Assembly: GCA_002715005.1 (NCBI GenBank) | Contig: PAXN01000015.1 | Span: forward strand, 1-52,828 | Source: Rhodospirillaceae bacterium | Lineage (GTDB): Bacteria > Pseudomonadota > Alphaproteobacteria > UBA8366 | Direction of reading: 5' to 3' | DNA: 52,828 nt | Shown: positions 16,645 through 26,127 of the stretch, piece after piece | How positions within the stretch are numbered: the first letter of the stretch is position 1 | Layout: every line of letters begins with the position of its first letter | Notes under the pieces: model-generated | The model's database searches: none | Seen by the model: only the letters and a program-made list of their open reading frames with translations | Told to the model about the DNA's origin: nothing | Program-made: the position numbers and the translations under genes

Positions 16645-17955
16645 CTAGTTGTAGCCACGCTCACCATGCTCGGAGAGATCTAAACCATCTGTTTCCGCCT
16701 CATCATCAACCCTCAAGCCAACCAATGCGGAAACAATTTTAATGATTACGATAGTTCCAATAATACTCCAGATGACGGTTGCGGCCGTGCCTGTCATTTG
16801 GACAACGAACTGAGTCCCCATGGTCATTCCGTTAGCATAACCCATACCGCCCAACTCAGGAGACGCAAAGACTGCTACAAGCAGAATTCCGAGTATGCCA
16901 CCCACGCCGTGAACAGCAAACACATCAAATGAGTCGTCTATTTTTAAGCTCCGCTTTACAAAAGTAACCCCGTAATAACAAATGATACCAGCCGAAATAC
17001 CATAAACGAGTGCCCCTAGTGGGCCAACAAACCCTGATGCCGGCGTAATCGTTGCTAATCCAGCAACCATTCCAGTAACAATACCAACCAGACTCGGCTT
17101 ACCGAATTTAATCCATTCGATAGTCATCCAAGTTAAAGAAGCGGTAGCAGCAGAGACATGGGTAACCAACATAGCCATACCTGCTCCCTCATTGGCAGCC
17201 AACGCGGACCCAGCATTAAAGCCAAACCAACCAATCCAAAGCATACACGCACCCATGATCGTCATTGCAGGGCGATGCGGCGGGCTCAACTCAGTGGGAT
17301 AACCTTTGCGAGCACCCAACATAGCTGCAAGAATTAACGCGGAAACGCCAGCCGTCGCATGAACAACGAGCCCACCGGCAAAATCCATAACGTTTTTGTC
17401 AGCAAGCCATCCACCGCCCCAAACCCAATGACAAACCGGAGCGTAAACAACAACTATCCAAATCACGCAAAATAAAAGGACGGCGCTGAACTTAATACGT
17501 TCAACAAATGCACCGACAATAAGCGCGGGGGTAATAATTGCAAATGTCATCTGAAACATAAAAAAGACTGTTTCCGGAATATCGCCACTTATTGTCAAGG
17601 CACCAACTCCTGAGAGAAAGGCTTTCCCCAGCCCCCCTATATAGGCGTTAAGGTTTCCGCCATTATCGAAGGCTAGACTGTAAACACAGACCAGCCACAT
17701 GACTGACATCAGGCAAGCTATTGTAAAACAGTGCATCAAAACCGAGAGAACATTATTGGACCTAACCAATCCGCCATAAAACAAGGCCAGTCCGGGTAAA
17801 GTCATAAACAAAACTAAAGCCGTCGATGTCAAAACCCACCCAGTATTAGCACCACTCAATTGCGCATCTGCGGCAAACGCTACACCGGGTAGCATTACGC
17901 CTACACCAACAATTAAAACCCCTACAATCCGGCGCCCTAATGAATAAAAGAACAT
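16645..17955 (-). CDS. amtB: Ammonium transporter AmtB
   Basis: This 436-aa inner-membrane ammonium channel has a predicted cleavable signal (RRIVGVLIVGVGVM ending GVAFA) followed by about 11 helices. Family features are ALFYGGLVRSNNVLSVL, a first pore His in DFAGGLVVHATAGVSAL, WIGWFGFNAGSALAANE, and a second pore His in FAVHGVGGILG. The C-terminal tail is charged (EAETDGLDLSEHGERGY), consistent with the cytoplasmic PII-interacting end. It begins the amtB-glnK pair. About 195 bp separate it from the rarA remnant upstream. I looked there for a sigma-54 element (GG/GC at -24/-12) and found none convincing. Confidence 0.95.
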   Translation of the reverse strand: MFFYSLGRRIVGVLIVGVGVMLPGVAFAADAQLSGANTGWVLTSTALVLFMTLPGLALFYGGLVRSNNVLSVLMHCFTIACLMSVMWLVCVYSLAFDNGGNLNAYIGGLGKAFLSGVGALTISGDIPETVFFMFQMTFAIITPALIVGAFVERIKFSAVLLFCVIWIVVVYAPVCHWVWGGGWLADKNVMDFAGGLVVHATAGVSALILAAMLGARKGYPTELSPPHRPAMTIMGACMLWIGWFGFNAGSALAANEGAGMAMLVTHVSAATASLTWMTIEWIKFGKPSLVGIVTGMVAGLATITPASGFVGPLGALVYGISAGIICYYGVTFVKRSLKIDDSFDVFAVHGVGGILGILLVAVFASPELGGMGYANGMTMGTQFVVQMTGTAATVIWSIIGTIVIIKIVSALVGLRVDDEAETDGLDLSEHGERGYN

Positions 17956-18150
17956 AACCCCCCCACGGGCCAGAAAACCCTATCCAACTAATTTTCCCAA
18001 ACCAGCGACCGTAACCCAAATCGTAATCACCCAACGGTCTCTAGCAACTAATACGATGGATCATAACCCGGCTTTGACGAAGAGCAAAGGATTGTAATAC
18101 TTCCATCAAAGTTCGCCGTTTTTCTTACCGTTCTTTTTTTGCCTCAGCCG

Positions 18151-19287
18151 TTACAAGCAATCCAATCGCTTAGCTAGTTCAAGCTCAAAACCGCGTTCCA
18201 TTGAATGCTAGAAGACCACTCGATCAACGAATTCCGGAAAATAGTTCTGACCAGAAAATTTATCCTCCACGCAATGGTCATATTGGGAATCCCTGCCATA
18301 GTCCAATTCATCCATTAGAGCAGTTGGCGCATTCAAAATTCGCTTATGTGGTGCAACAGAGCCAGTTTTCATCGCAATTTCTCTAGAGGCCGTGAAAGTT
18401 GAATAAGCCGTATTTGACTTCGGCGCTGTACCTAGGACAATGACTGCTTGTGCGATCGCTAATTCGCTTTCATGAGCATCCAATCGCTCATATGTCTGCC
18501 ACGCAGAGAGCACTTGAAGCGCAACGCTCGGTTCGGCTAAGCCAATATCTTCATATGCAAATCGTAATAAACGCCGAGCGATGAAACGTAGATCCCCGCC
18601 ACTCACTTACATGCGCGCAAGCTAATATAGAGCCACATCCGTGTCAGAGCCGCGTAATGATTTGTGCAATGCACTTATAAGGTTGTAGTGGCTATCTTGG
18701 AATTTATAATATAACGGTGCCCGCCTCCGTACCGCAGCCGCCAGACCTGTTGTATCTAGCGGCTCTTCCCAATCCCGCACAGGCAATATTTCGCACATGT
18801 TCAATAGATGCCGGCCATTGCAATCAGCAACTACCACCTTTAATTCAAAACTAGGATTTTCGGTCGTTGTACCGATTAGAACAGCCGAACCATCTTCCAC
18901 AGAAGGCAAAAATCCGTCTTGCTGAACCCAATTGAACCGGTGAGTTTCATCTATAAATCAAAGCGTAACTTTCCCAGTAGACCGGCGCTCATAGACTCGC
19001 GCAAATATCCTGCAGAGATCGGCCACCCCAGAAAAACCCTCAGACAATAGTTCAAACGCCAGATCAACTGTATCCGCAATTAAAACGTGCCATAGTCGTC
19101 TTACCACACCCAGGCACCCCCAAAACACCAAAGAAGCCAATTGGTCAGCATCAATTATCTACCGAATCGATCCTTTTCTCTAAAGGAGATGTTGTTGGCC
19201 AACAATATCATCTATCGACTGAGGACTAAGGCGATCCACTAAAGGTCGGACTGACAGATCATCGACCAAACCTTTATCTGCGCCCAT
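18151..19287 (-). pseudogene. rarA: Decayed replication-associated recombination ATPase RarA (MgsA)
   Basis: Conceptual translation along one frame from the ATG at 19287 matches RarA from end to end. It runs through RPLVDRLSPQSIDDIVGQQ, FSGVADLCRIFARVYERR, FIDETHRFN (DExH-like), LIGTTTENPSFEL, YNLISALHKSLRGSD and FIARRLLRFAYEDIGLAE to a C-terminal RGFELELAKRLD. It is broken by six in-frame stops: TAG 19180-19182, TAG 19159-19161, TGA 18958-18960, TAG 18622-18624, TAA 18607-18609 and TAG 18208-18210. A one-base loss in the G run (19117-19121) and a one-base gain in the T run (19082-19085) shift the Walker A region out of frame. About 65-70 codons are missing after SFELK (near 18840). RarA normally acts at stalled forks. 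It lies downstream of the Deg protease, its usual place in alphaproteobacteria. Confidence 0.93.
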
Positions 19288-19307
19288 GATCAATGATCCC
19301 TCGCCAT

Positions 19308-20732
19308 CTAACCAATGTTTTTTCGAAGCTTTCTTTTGCCCCGGCGGATATCTATTCTCCAGGGCTGCGGCTCATCGCGAAGTATGCGCTCCATATCTCT
19401 CACACGCTTAACCGTCTTACTATTAATCTGGACAAACACATCACCGGGTTTAAACCCTAAGCGTATAGCTGGTGAACCACGTTTGACCGCAATAACCAAT
19501 ACTCCAACCGGGCTTCCTCTTAAATTATGTTCTTCAAGAACGGCAGGTGACAAATTAACAACCTTGAGGCCGGAGAAAGGATTACGTCCCCCAATTACTG
19601 TTTCATTCCTGAGCGGGTTCTCAGGCGGTGGGATTAACTTAAAGCGAACAGGTTTAGTAATTCCTCGGCGTAACACACTTAACTCGACCGACTTTCCTAT
19701 TGGCCGTGATGCCAAGCGAAATCTTAGTGCGTACTCATCTTCAACCGCAAACTTTTCGATTTTGGTAATCACATCACCCCGTTTGATTCCGGCATTATCT
19801 GCGGGACCACCCGGATAAACATTTTCCACTAATACCCCTGTCGGCCTATTTAGTCCGAGCCCTTCGGCCATATCAGCCGTCACGGCCGCACCACTTAATG
19901 ATAACCAGGGCCGCACCAGCGGCTTGCCCGACACAGCGCTCTGTACTACCGTTTGCACCATATTACTAGGAACAGCGAACCCTATACCAACAGAACCACC
20001 ACCACGTTGCGAAAAGATCGCAGTGTTTATTCCAATAAGGCGTCCTTTCAAATCAACTAAGGCGCCACCTGAATTTCCAGGATTGATCGCCGCATCTGTT
20101 TGGATAAACGAACGAAAATCCGACACACCTACATTGGTCCGAGCCAAGGCAGAGATAATACCGCTAGTCACTGTCTGACCGACCCCATAAGGATTACCGA
20201 TCGCTATTACCAAATCCCCAACCTCTAATCCGTCGGCATCGCCAAAGGATGCGGTCGGCAAAGGCTCTTTACCGGCTTGAATACGAAGGACCGCAAGATC
20301 AGTCTTTGTATCAGCCAATAAGATTTTAGCATCAAATTCACGTCGATCTGGAAGAACTACCGTAACATGTTGAGCGTTTTTGATTACGTGATTATTAGTG
20401 ACAACTACACCGCTCTTACCAACAATGACCCCAGAACCTAATGATTTTTCCATGCGTTTTCGGGTACCACCGAAAGGTACCCCGTCGCCAAAGAAACGAC
20501 GGAAAAACGGATCATCAAAGAGCGGCTGGACGCGGCGTTGCCGAATAATCTTCGCATAAATATTAACTACAGCCGGCGCCACCTGTCGTACAACGGGAGC
20601 AAATGACATGATCACCTGCTGCTTATTTTCCGGTAGCACCTTGGTTTGAGCCATTGGCGATTGGCAAAAGACAATAGCCACTAATAGCAACAAGCAGGAA
20701 CTGGAAAAGATTCTCAAACCCGTAAAAGTCAT
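19308..20732 (-). CDS. Periplasmic Deg/HtrA-type serine protease
   Basis: This trypsin-like protease and chaperone for envelope protein quality control has 474 aa. A signal peptide (RIFSSSCLLLLVAIVFC then QSPMAQ) precedes the protease domain. The triad is His115 in VVTNNHVIKNAQ, Asp145 in DTKTDLAVLRI, and Ser221 in NPGNSGGALVD. Two PDZ domains follow: MAEGLGLNRPTGVLVENVYPG and later SPVGVLVIAVKRGSPAIRLGF. The ATG at 20732 is chosen over an adjacent GTG at 20735. The gene sits between rplQ and the rarA remnant, the common alphaproteobacterial order; DegP and DegQ cannot be told apart here. The ribosomal terminator at 20773-20804 separates it from rplQ, so it likely has its own promoter. Confidence 0.93.
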   Translation of the reverse strand: MTFTGLRIFSSSCLLLLVAIVFCQSPMAQTKVLPENKQQVIMSFAPVVRQVAPAVVNIYAKIIRQRRVQPLFDDPFFRRFFGDGVPFGGTRKRMEKSLGSGVIVGKSGVVVTNNHVIKNAQHVTVVLPDRREFDAKILLADTKTDLAVLRIQAGKEPLPTASFGDADGLEVGDLVIAIGNPYGVGQTVTSGIISALARTNVGVSDFRSFIQTDAAINPGNSGGALVDLKGRLIGINTAIFSQRGGGSVGIGFAVPSNMVQTVVQSAVSGKPLVRPWLSLSGAAVTADMAEGLGLNRPTGVLVENVYPGGPADNAGIKRGDVITKIEKFAVEDEYALRFRLASRPIGKSVELSVLRRGITKPVRFKLIPPPENPLRNETVIGGRNPFSGLKVVNLSPAVLEEHNLRGSPVGVLVIAVKRGSPAIRLGFKPGDVFVQINSKTVKRVRDMERILRDEPQPWRIDIRRGKRKLRKNIG

Positions 20733-20772
20733 CACTGCTATTTAGTCTCTCGACGTATGGAGAACAAGGCGC

Positions 20773-20804
20773 AAAAAAAGCCGGTCTCTCGAACCGGCTT
20801 TTTA
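20773..20804 (-). terminator. Intrinsic terminator of the ribosomal-protein operon
   Basis: GCCGGT and ACCGGC form a perfect 6-bp stem around a 7-base loop, extended by flanking A and T runs. Reading on the minus strand, seven T residues follow. It lies 19 bp downstream of the rplQ stop and ends the long tuf-to-rplQ transcript before the Deg protease gene. Confidence 0.88.
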
Positions 20805-20822
20805 TATCTCTGACAAAGCAGT

Positions 20823-21248
20823 TTATCCTTCTTCCGACACATCCATATCCATTTCTTGTATCGGCCCGGAATCCTGGCCCTTAGCCTCCTGATCACGATC
20901 AACGAGTTCAATCACCGCCATTGGCGCGGAATCACCATATCGAAATCCCGCCTTCAAAACACGTGTATATCCCCCAGAACGCTCCTCATAACGAGGACCA
21001 AGTGTTTCAAATAGCTTTGCCGTAGTCGAATCATCTCGCAACATGGCGAAGGCACGGCGACGGTCATGTAGACTTCCCTTTTTGCCCAGTGTGATTAGCT
21101 TATCGACAATCGGCTTTAATTCTTTCGCTTTTGGCAAAGTCGTAGTTATCTGCTCATGCTTAATCAAAGCCGCTGCCATGTTCGAAAACATAGCTCGCCG
21201 ATGCTGTGATTTACGGTTAAGCTTGCGCCCACTCATACGGTGCCGCAT
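20823..21248 (-). CDS. rplQ: 50S ribosomal protein L17
   Basis: L17 binds 23S rRNA near the exit side of the large subunit. The 141-aa product begins [19 protein letters not shown] and contains the conserved [14 protein letters not shown]. The ATG at 21248, with AAGGAG upstream, is preferred over a TTG one codon earlier. The tail after about residue 115 ([18 protein letters not shown]) is an acidic extension longer than in the E. coli protein. It is the last gene of the alpha operon, 36 bp after rpoA and before a strong terminator. Confidence 0.95.
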   Translation of the reverse strand: MRHRMSGRKLNRKSQHRRAMFSNMAAALIKHEQITTTLPKAKELKPIVDKLITLGKKGSLHDRRRAFAMLRDDSTTAKLFETLGPRYEERSGGYTRVLKAGFRYGDSAPMAVIELVDRDQEAKGQDSGPIQEMDMDVSEEG

Positions 21249-21284
21249 CAATCTTACTCCTTCAGTCTGGGTACTTCCATTTAA

Positions 21285-22301
21285 CTAAAACGGCTCCTCG
21301 AGTTTCTTTGCCATATCCTCTATATTGTCCGGCGGCCAATTGACCACCTCCATGCCAAGATGCAGGCCCATTTGCGTTAGCACCTCTTTGATTTCATTGA
21401 GCGATTTGCGACCAAAATTAGGTGTACGCAGCATTTCTGCTTCTGACTTCTGAACAAGGTCGCCAATATAAACGATATTGTCATTCTTCAAACAATTTGC
21501 GGATCGAACCGATAGTTCCAACTCGTCAACCTTGCGCAATAAATTTTTATTAAACGGCAGCTCCGATGGCGCTTCCTCTTGGACTTGGGCAGTAGGTTCT
21601 TCGAAATTGATAAACAGTTGTAACTGATCCTGCAATATACGGGCTGCTAGAGCAACCGCATCATCAGGCATAACCGTACCGTTAGTCTCAAGTTCCATGG
21701 ACAGTTTGTCATAGTCGGTAACCTGTCCAACACGGCTATTCTCAACCTTGTAAGACACCTTGCGGACGGGACTAAATATTGAATCCACCGGTATGAGGCC
21801 GATAGGCGCATCTGCTGGCCGGTTCATCGCAGCAGGTAAATATCCTTTACCGGTTTCAACCGTTAATTCCATATTGATGCTGGCATCACGATCAAGCGTA
21901 CAAATAACTAAGTCTGGATTCATGACATCAATATCGTGTCCTGTATCGATTTGTGCGGCTGTGACCGGGCCGGGGCCCGTTGCCGACAGTGTCATCCGTT
22001 TCGGACCTTCATTGTGTAATTGCAATGCCAATGATTTCACGTTGAGCACAATATCGGTCACATCTTCCTGCACGCCTAGAATGGATGAGAATTCGTGAAG
22101 AACCCCTTCAATTTGAATTGATGTGACTGCAGCCCCTTGTAATGACGATAACAATACACGGCGCAGCGCATTACCAAGCGTCAGACCAAAGCCACGCTCA
22201 AGTGGTTCAGCCTCGACGGTAGCAGTTCGCCCTGTATCCGTCCCTGCCTCAATATTCAACTTAGTCGGTTTAATTAATGCTTGCCAATTTTTTTGGATCA
22301 C
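21285..22301 (-). CDS. rpoA: RNA polymerase alpha subunit
   Basis: This 338-aa subunit starts core RNA polymerase assembly and contacts promoters and activators. The N-terminal dimerisation domain shows [19 protein letters not shown] and [14 protein letters not shown]. The C-terminal DNA-binding domain shows [21 protein letters not shown], then [16 protein letters not shown]. It starts with GTG at 22301, preceded by GAGGG at good spacing; the start [12 protein letters not shown] is the alphaproteobacterial form. The gene lies 91 bp downstream of rpsK in the alpha operon. Confidence 0.97.
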   Translation of the reverse strand: MIQKNWQALIKPTKLNIEAGTDTGRTATVEAEPLERGFGLTLGNALRRVLLSSLQGAAVTSIQIEGVLHEFSSILGVQEDVTDIVLNVKSLALQLHNEGPKRMTLSATGPGPVTAAQIDTGHDIDVMNPDLVICTLDRDASINMELTVETGKGYLPAAMNRPADAPIGLIPVDSIFSPVRKVSYKVENSRVGQVTDYDKLSMELETNGTVMPDDAVALAARILQDQLQLFINFEEPTAQVQEEAPSELPFNKNLLRKVDELELSVRSANCLKNDNIVYIGDLVQKSEAEMLRTPNFGRKSLNEIKEVLTQMGLHLGMEVVNWPPDNIEDMAKKLEEPF

Positions 22302-22392
22302 GTCCGTGCCCTCATATATTCGCGTTTAACCCATAGCCGCAGTGTGTCGGCTATTTCGGCACTGAACTTAGTCAGCACCATTTTTAATTCCG

Positions 22393-22785
22393 TTAGACTC
22401 TCCGGCGTTTCGGGGGCCGACAACCGTTATGCGGCACAGGAGTCACATCCTTAATAGCCGTAACCGTAAGGCCAACGCTTTGCAGCGCTCGTAATGCCGA
22501 TTCCCGACCGGAACCCGGACCCTTGACCAGCACTTCAAGCGTTTTTACACCATGATCCATAGCCTTCTTACCGCAATCTTCCGCCGCAACTTGGGCTGCG
22601 TAAGGAGTCGATTTACGAGAGCCGCGGAACCCCATACCGCCAGCAGACGACCAGGCAATAGTATTGCCCTGCACATCGGCAATGGTAATCATAGTGTTAT
22701 TAAAAGTTGCATTCACATGGGCAATTCCCGATGTGATATTCTTACGTTCGCGCCTACGAACTCGCGGTGCCGCTGCTTTAGCCAT
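22393..22785 (-). CDS. rpsK: 30S ribosomal protein S11
   Basis: S11 lies on the platform of the small subunit beside the mRNA exit. The 130-aa protein has the conserved [34 protein letters not shown], and the C-terminus [18 protein letters not shown]. It follows rpsM by 6 bp in the alpha operon. Confidence 0.97.
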   Translation of the reverse strand: MAKAAAPRVRRRERKNITSGIAHVNATFNNTMITIADVQGNTIAWSSAGGMGFRGSRKSTPYAAQVAAEDCGKKAMDHGVKTLEVLVKGPGSGRESALRALQSVGLTVTAIKDVTPVPHNGCRPPKRRRV

Positions 22786-22791
22786 ATTAAA

Positions 22792-23163
22792 TTAAACCTT
22801 CTTCTTGCCGGCAATCGGCCGGGCCGGGCCTTTGCGGGTCCGGGCGTTTGTATTTGTTCTTTGGCCGCGAACGGGAAGCCCCTTGCGATGCCGCAATCCA
22901 CGATAAGTACCCAAATCCATGAGGCGCTTAATATTCATCGCCGTTTCACGGCGCAGATCGCCCTCAACAATATAGTCACGACTGATCGTTTCACGAATGT
23001 TTATCACTTCCTGTTCAGTCAATTCATTGACCCTACGTTCAAAACTGATATTACATTTTTGACATATCTCAATAGCCCTAGTGCGTCCTATACCAAAAAT
23101 ATAGGACAACGCAATCTCAACTCGTTTTTGCGTCGGAATATTTACCCCTGCTATGCGCGCCAC
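22792..23163 (-). CDS. rpsM: 30S ribosomal protein S13
   Basis: S13 sits at the head of the small subunit and bridges to L5 and the tRNAs. The 123-aa protein reads [20 protein letters not shown] at the N-terminus and ends with the basic tail [16 protein letters not shown]. It uses a GTG start at 23163. It is the first gene of the alpha operon and has its own consensus-like promoter about 160 bp upstream (23322-23349), separating it from adk. Confidence 0.97.
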   Translation of the reverse strand: MARIAGVNIPTQKRVEIALSYIFGIGRTRAIEICQKCNISFERRVNELTEQEVINIRETISRDYIVEGDLRRETAMNIKRLMDLGTYRGLRHRKGLPVRGQRTNTNARTRKGPARPIAGKKKV

Positions 23164-23321
23164 AACTTTATCCCCGTACCATCCTGTTAAATTATAAAAT
23201 CTGCCGAACTTCAGCGCTACTGATCTTCGCTTAATAGCGATACTCGATAACCATTTTAACTGTCTGCAATTCCGAATCCATTTTGGCCAGAAAATTCAAC
23301 TTCCAGCCCGAAAGCCGCGGG

Positions 23322-23349
23322 ATTATAAGGGAAGATTGCATTCTGTCAA
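23322..23349 (-). promoter_or_regulatory. Sigma-70-type promoter for the alpha operon (rpsM-rpsK-rpoA-rplQ)
   Basis: On the minus strand, TTGACA at 23344-23349 and TATAAT at 23322-23327 are both exact consensus hexamers with 16-bp spacing. The -35 box starts 6 bp after the adk stop. Transcription would start near 23315, leaving a leader of about 150 bases before rpsM. That leader contains a 16-codon frame (23231-23281) of unknown meaning. Confidence 0.85.
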
Positions 23350-23354
23350 TTACT

Positions 23355-23933
23355 CTAAATTTGAGAAACTATTGTTTCAATTGCGTCTGTAACCTGATGA
23401 ACTTCGCGCATCCCGTCTACCCTCCACAACAACCCTCGTGCCTCATAAAACGGAATAATTGGTGCTGTCCATTCGTAATATGCCGAAAGTCTATTTTTCA
23501 AAACTTCGACTCTATCATCAGACCTCACCTTTCCATCGACCGCCTCCTTTGCCCGCTGTTCAATACGCGATATTAGAACAACATCATCTACTTCCAACAT
23601 TATGACCGCATCTACTGCTCTCTCTGCCTCAGAAAAAATATCATTAAGAGCCTCGGCTTGCGCAATAGTGCGCGGAAATCCATCAAAAACTACACCATCC
23701 TTGCAATCCGGTTCCGCTAGCCTCCTTTCCAACACCTCAAGCACTAAATCATCTGAGATTAAATTGCCGGCCGCCATAGTATTTTTTATCGTTTTACCTA
23801 GCAAACTTTCCGAGGCTACTGCCTCGCGCAATATCTCTCCTGTCGATACTTGTACCAATCCATGACGTGCTTCTAATCGTTTTGCTTGAGTACCCTTTCC
23901 GGATCCAGGTGGCCCAAGCAGAATGATCTTCAT
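23355..23933 (-). CDS. adk: Adenylate kinase
   Basis: This enzyme interconverts ATP + AMP and 2 ADP. The 192-aa protein has the P-loop GPPGSGKGTQAKRLE at residues 7-15, STGEILREAV for AMP binding, and FDGFPRTIAQAEAL. The short LID segment (RIEQRAKEAVDGKVRSDD) shows it to be the short, zinc-free form. Its ATG overlaps the secY stop by 4 bp (ATGA), so the two are translationally coupled, as is usual for secY-adk. Confidence 0.96.
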   Translation of the reverse strand: MKIILLGPPGSGKGTQAKRLEARHGLVQVSTGEILREAVASESLLGKTIKNTMAAGNLISDDLVLEVLERRLAEPDCKDGVVFDGFPRTIAQAEALNDIFSEAERAVDAVIMLEVDDVVLISRIEQRAKEAVDGKVRSDDRVEVLKNRLSAYYEWTAPIIPFYEARGLLWRVDGMREVHQVTDAIETIVSQI

Positions 23934-25273
23934 CCGCGGCGCCCTCGAAGTTTTGATTTTTTTATAAGCCCTTCATATTGGTGCGCTAACATATGCGAAT
24001 GAACTTGGCCTACGGTATCCATCGTTACGCTCACCACAATCAACAAACTGGTACCACCAAAATAAAACGGCACCGAAAATTGTGAGATCAGCCACTCCGG
24101 AATAATACAAATAATAACTAAATAGCTAGCGCCGATAACGGTCAGCCTTGTCAGCACATGATCCAAATAGTTTGCCGTATTTTTGCCAGGCCGAATGCCA
24201 GGAACAAACCCACCATGTTGACGCAAGTTTTCAGCTGTTTCCTCTGGGTTAAAGACAATCGCTGTATAAAAAAATGTGAAGAAAACAATGAACAGCACAT
24301 AGAGCCCAATAAATCCAGGCTGCCCGCGTCCGAGTAAAGCAATAATCGTATTAAGCCACTCTGGTCCCGAATTACCTGCAAATTGAAAAACCGACAACGG
24401 TAATAGTAATATAGAACTAGCAAATATCGGCGGGATAACACCCGGTGTATTGATCTTCAAAGGTATATGCGAGGATTCGCCACCGAACATCCTTTGTCCA
24501 ACTTGGCGTTTTGGATATTGAACCACAATTCTTCGCTGAGCCCGTTCAACAAATACAATCACCGTGATAACGATAACGGCTAGAACCAAAATACCGATGA
24601 TAATTGGCGCAGAGAGGACGCCACGGCGCCCTAGATCCATCGTAGCCGCCAAAGCAGATGGTAACTCGGCAACGATACCGGCGAAAATGATCAACGAAAT
24701 ACCGTTACCGACGCCCCGTTGAGTCACTTGCTCCCCCAGCCACATCAAAAAAATTGTACCTCCAACCAGCGAAATCACCGTTGTTGCACGAAAAAAGAAC
24801 CCTGGCGCTAAAACTGCCGCTCCAGAAGCAGAAACGATACCTTCAACACCGACAGAAAGGCCATAGGCTTGGAAAGTTGCAAGCACGACAGTACCGTAGC
24901 GCGTATATTGATTAAGTTTTTTCCGACCAGACTCGCCTTCTTTCTTCATGGCTTCAAGTTTCGGCACGGTTGATTGTAACAACTGCATAATAATTGCTGC
25001 TGAAATATAGGGCATGATATTGAGCGCGAATATGCTCATCCGTCCCAACGCCCCCCCGGTAAACAGATCCATCATATCCGTTATGCCACCGGCCCCTTGC
25101 GCAAAAATATCTCGAATTACTGCAGGGTCGATACCAGGTAAAGGTATATAAGTCCCGAGACGATAAATAACCAAAGCGCCTAGGGTAAACCAAATACGCT
25201 TCTTCAATTCGGTCGCTTTATTAAAAGCTCCGAAGTTAAAGTTTGCAGCAAGTTGTTCTGCGGCTGATGCCAT
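23930..25273 (-). CDS. secY: Protein translocase subunit SecY
   Basis: This 447-aa channel subunit of the SecYEG translocon has ten predicted membrane helices. Signature stretches are LGALVIYRLGTYIPLPGID, the plug region near GGALGRMSIFALNIMPYISA, NGISLIIFAGIVAELPSAL, and the cytoplasmic loop RRIVVQYPKRQVG. The C-terminus is YEGLIKKSKLRGRRG. It lies 41 bp downstream of rplO and overlaps adk by 4 bp. Confidence 0.97.
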   Translation of the reverse strand: MASAAEQLAANFNFGAFNKATELKKRIWFTLGALVIYRLGTYIPLPGIDPAVIRDIFAQGAGGITDMMDLFTGGALGRMSIFALNIMPYISAAIIMQLLQSTVPKLEAMKKEGESGRKKLNQYTRYGTVVLATFQAYGLSVGVEGIVSASGAAVLAPGFFFRATTVISLVGGTIFLMWLGEQVTQRGVGNGISLIIFAGIVAELPSALAATMDLGRRGVLSAPIIIGILVLAVIVITVIVFVERAQRRIVVQYPKRQVGQRMFGGESSHIPLKINTPGVIPPIFASSILLLPLSVFQFAGNSGPEWLNTIIALLGRGQPGFIGLYVLFIVFFTFFYTAIVFNPEETAENLRQHGGFVPGIRPGKNTANYLDHVLTRLTVIGASYLVIICIIPEWLISQFSVPFYFGGTSLLIVVSVTMDTVGQVHSHMLAHQYEGLIKKSKLRGRRG

Positions 25274-25314
25274 AATCAGGTTTTCGGTCTAAAAAGAGTT
25301 TCGCTACGGCAACT

Positions 25315-25899
25315 CTACTCTTTTACAGACTTGTCCTCTCCAACTTCGGGTTCAGATGTATCGTTAGTCCTTGTTTGTCTTTTTGCTACAGCTTGTGTCT
25401 TGCGCTCAGCTTTTTTCCCCAATTTTAGTGATAGATCTTGCACTGCAGGCAGAACAACCTTACCGCCCGCCGCTTCAATCGCAGCAATAGCAGACTTAGT
25501 TGCACCTGCTATATCCAAGGTAAGCTTCGCTTTCAATTCACCGTTGCCTAATATGCGAACACCATCTTTTATTCGCCGAATAACACCGGCCTTTACTAGC
25601 GCCGTACCATCAATGGTTTTACTTACATCAAGCTTCCCGGCATCAACTGCCTTTTGCAGCCGTTCCAAAGACACCTCAGCGTATTTCTTTCGAAAGATAT
25701 TAGTAAAGCCACGTTTCGGTAGTCGGCGATAAAGCGGCATTTGCCCGCCTTCAAAACCTTTAATAGAGACACCACTGCGAGATTTCTGACCTTTTTGACC
25801 TTTCCCGGAAGTTTTGCCTGTACCAGACCCTTCGCCACGTCCGACCCGCTTACGGGAGCCACGGGCGCCTTGGTTATCGGAAAGTTTATTCAATTCCAT
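25315..25899 (-). CDS. rplO: 50S ribosomal protein L15, C-terminally extended
   Basis: L15 is a late-assembly protein of the large subunit. The N-terminus [20 protein letters not shown] and the Gly-rich [20 protein letters not shown] are typical. The body ends with [14 protein letters not shown]-like [15 protein letters not shown]. At 194 aa it is about 35-50 residues longer than usual; the extra tail is charged and low in complexity ([19 protein letters not shown]). It is 33 bp downstream of rpmD and upstream of secY. Confidence 0.95.
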   Translation of the reverse strand: MELNKLSDNQGARGSRKRVGRGEGSGTGKTSGKGQKGQKSRSGVSIKGFEGGQMPLYRRLPKRGFTNIFRKKYAEVSLERLQKAVDAGKLDVSKTIDGTALVKAGVIRRIKDGVRILGNGELKAKLTLDIAGATKSAIAAIEAAGGKVVLPAVQDLSLKLGKKAERKTQAVAKRQTRTNDTSEPEVGEDKSVKE

Positions 25900-25932
25900 T
25901 CTATTGGCCTCACTATATCGAATAAGCTGGCG

Positions 25933-26127
25933 TTAGCCCGCATCTTCAACACGCACAAGATGTTTCACTTTATTTAGCATGCCGCGCACAGAAGGAGTGT
26001 CTTCAAGCTCGCGGGTCTTATTCATTTTGTTGAGGCCAAGCCCAACCAAAGTAGCTCGCTGATCAGCCTGGCGCCTAATGGGGCTACCCGTCTGAGTTAC
26101 CCGTACTTTTTTTATTGCATCAACCAT
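25933..26127 (-). CDS. rpmD: 50S ribosomal protein L30
   Basis: This small large-subunit protein of 64 aa begins [19 protein letters not shown] and carries the conserved [20 protein letters not shown]. The ATG at 26127 overlaps the rpsE stop by 8 bp. A longer upstream frame reads through the rpsE region and is not L30-like. Confidence 0.94.
   Translation of the reverse strand: MVDAIKKVRVTQTGSPIRRQADQRATLVGLGLNKMNKTRELEDTPSVRGMLNKVKHLVRVEDAG

Noticed and set aside
17956-18150. A nitrogen-controlled sigma-54 promoter upstream of amtB
   Set aside because: AGCAA near 18046 resembles the -12 part on the minus strand, but the -24 GG element is missing at the required distance.
18958-18960. TGA in the rarA remnant as a possible selenocysteine codon, given selD in the same window
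   Set aside because: The same frame also has TAG and TAA stops, frameshifts and a deletion, and the position is not a catalytic Cys in RarA. Decay explains it better.
19315-19818. A 167-codon plus-strand frame within the Deg protease gene
   Set aside because: It is antisense to the PDZ-coding region, and its composition follows from the codons of the real gene.
22552-23190. A 212-codon plus-strand frame over rpsK and rpsM
   Set aside because: It is antisense to two ribosomal protein genes with clear family matches and carries no recognisable domain.
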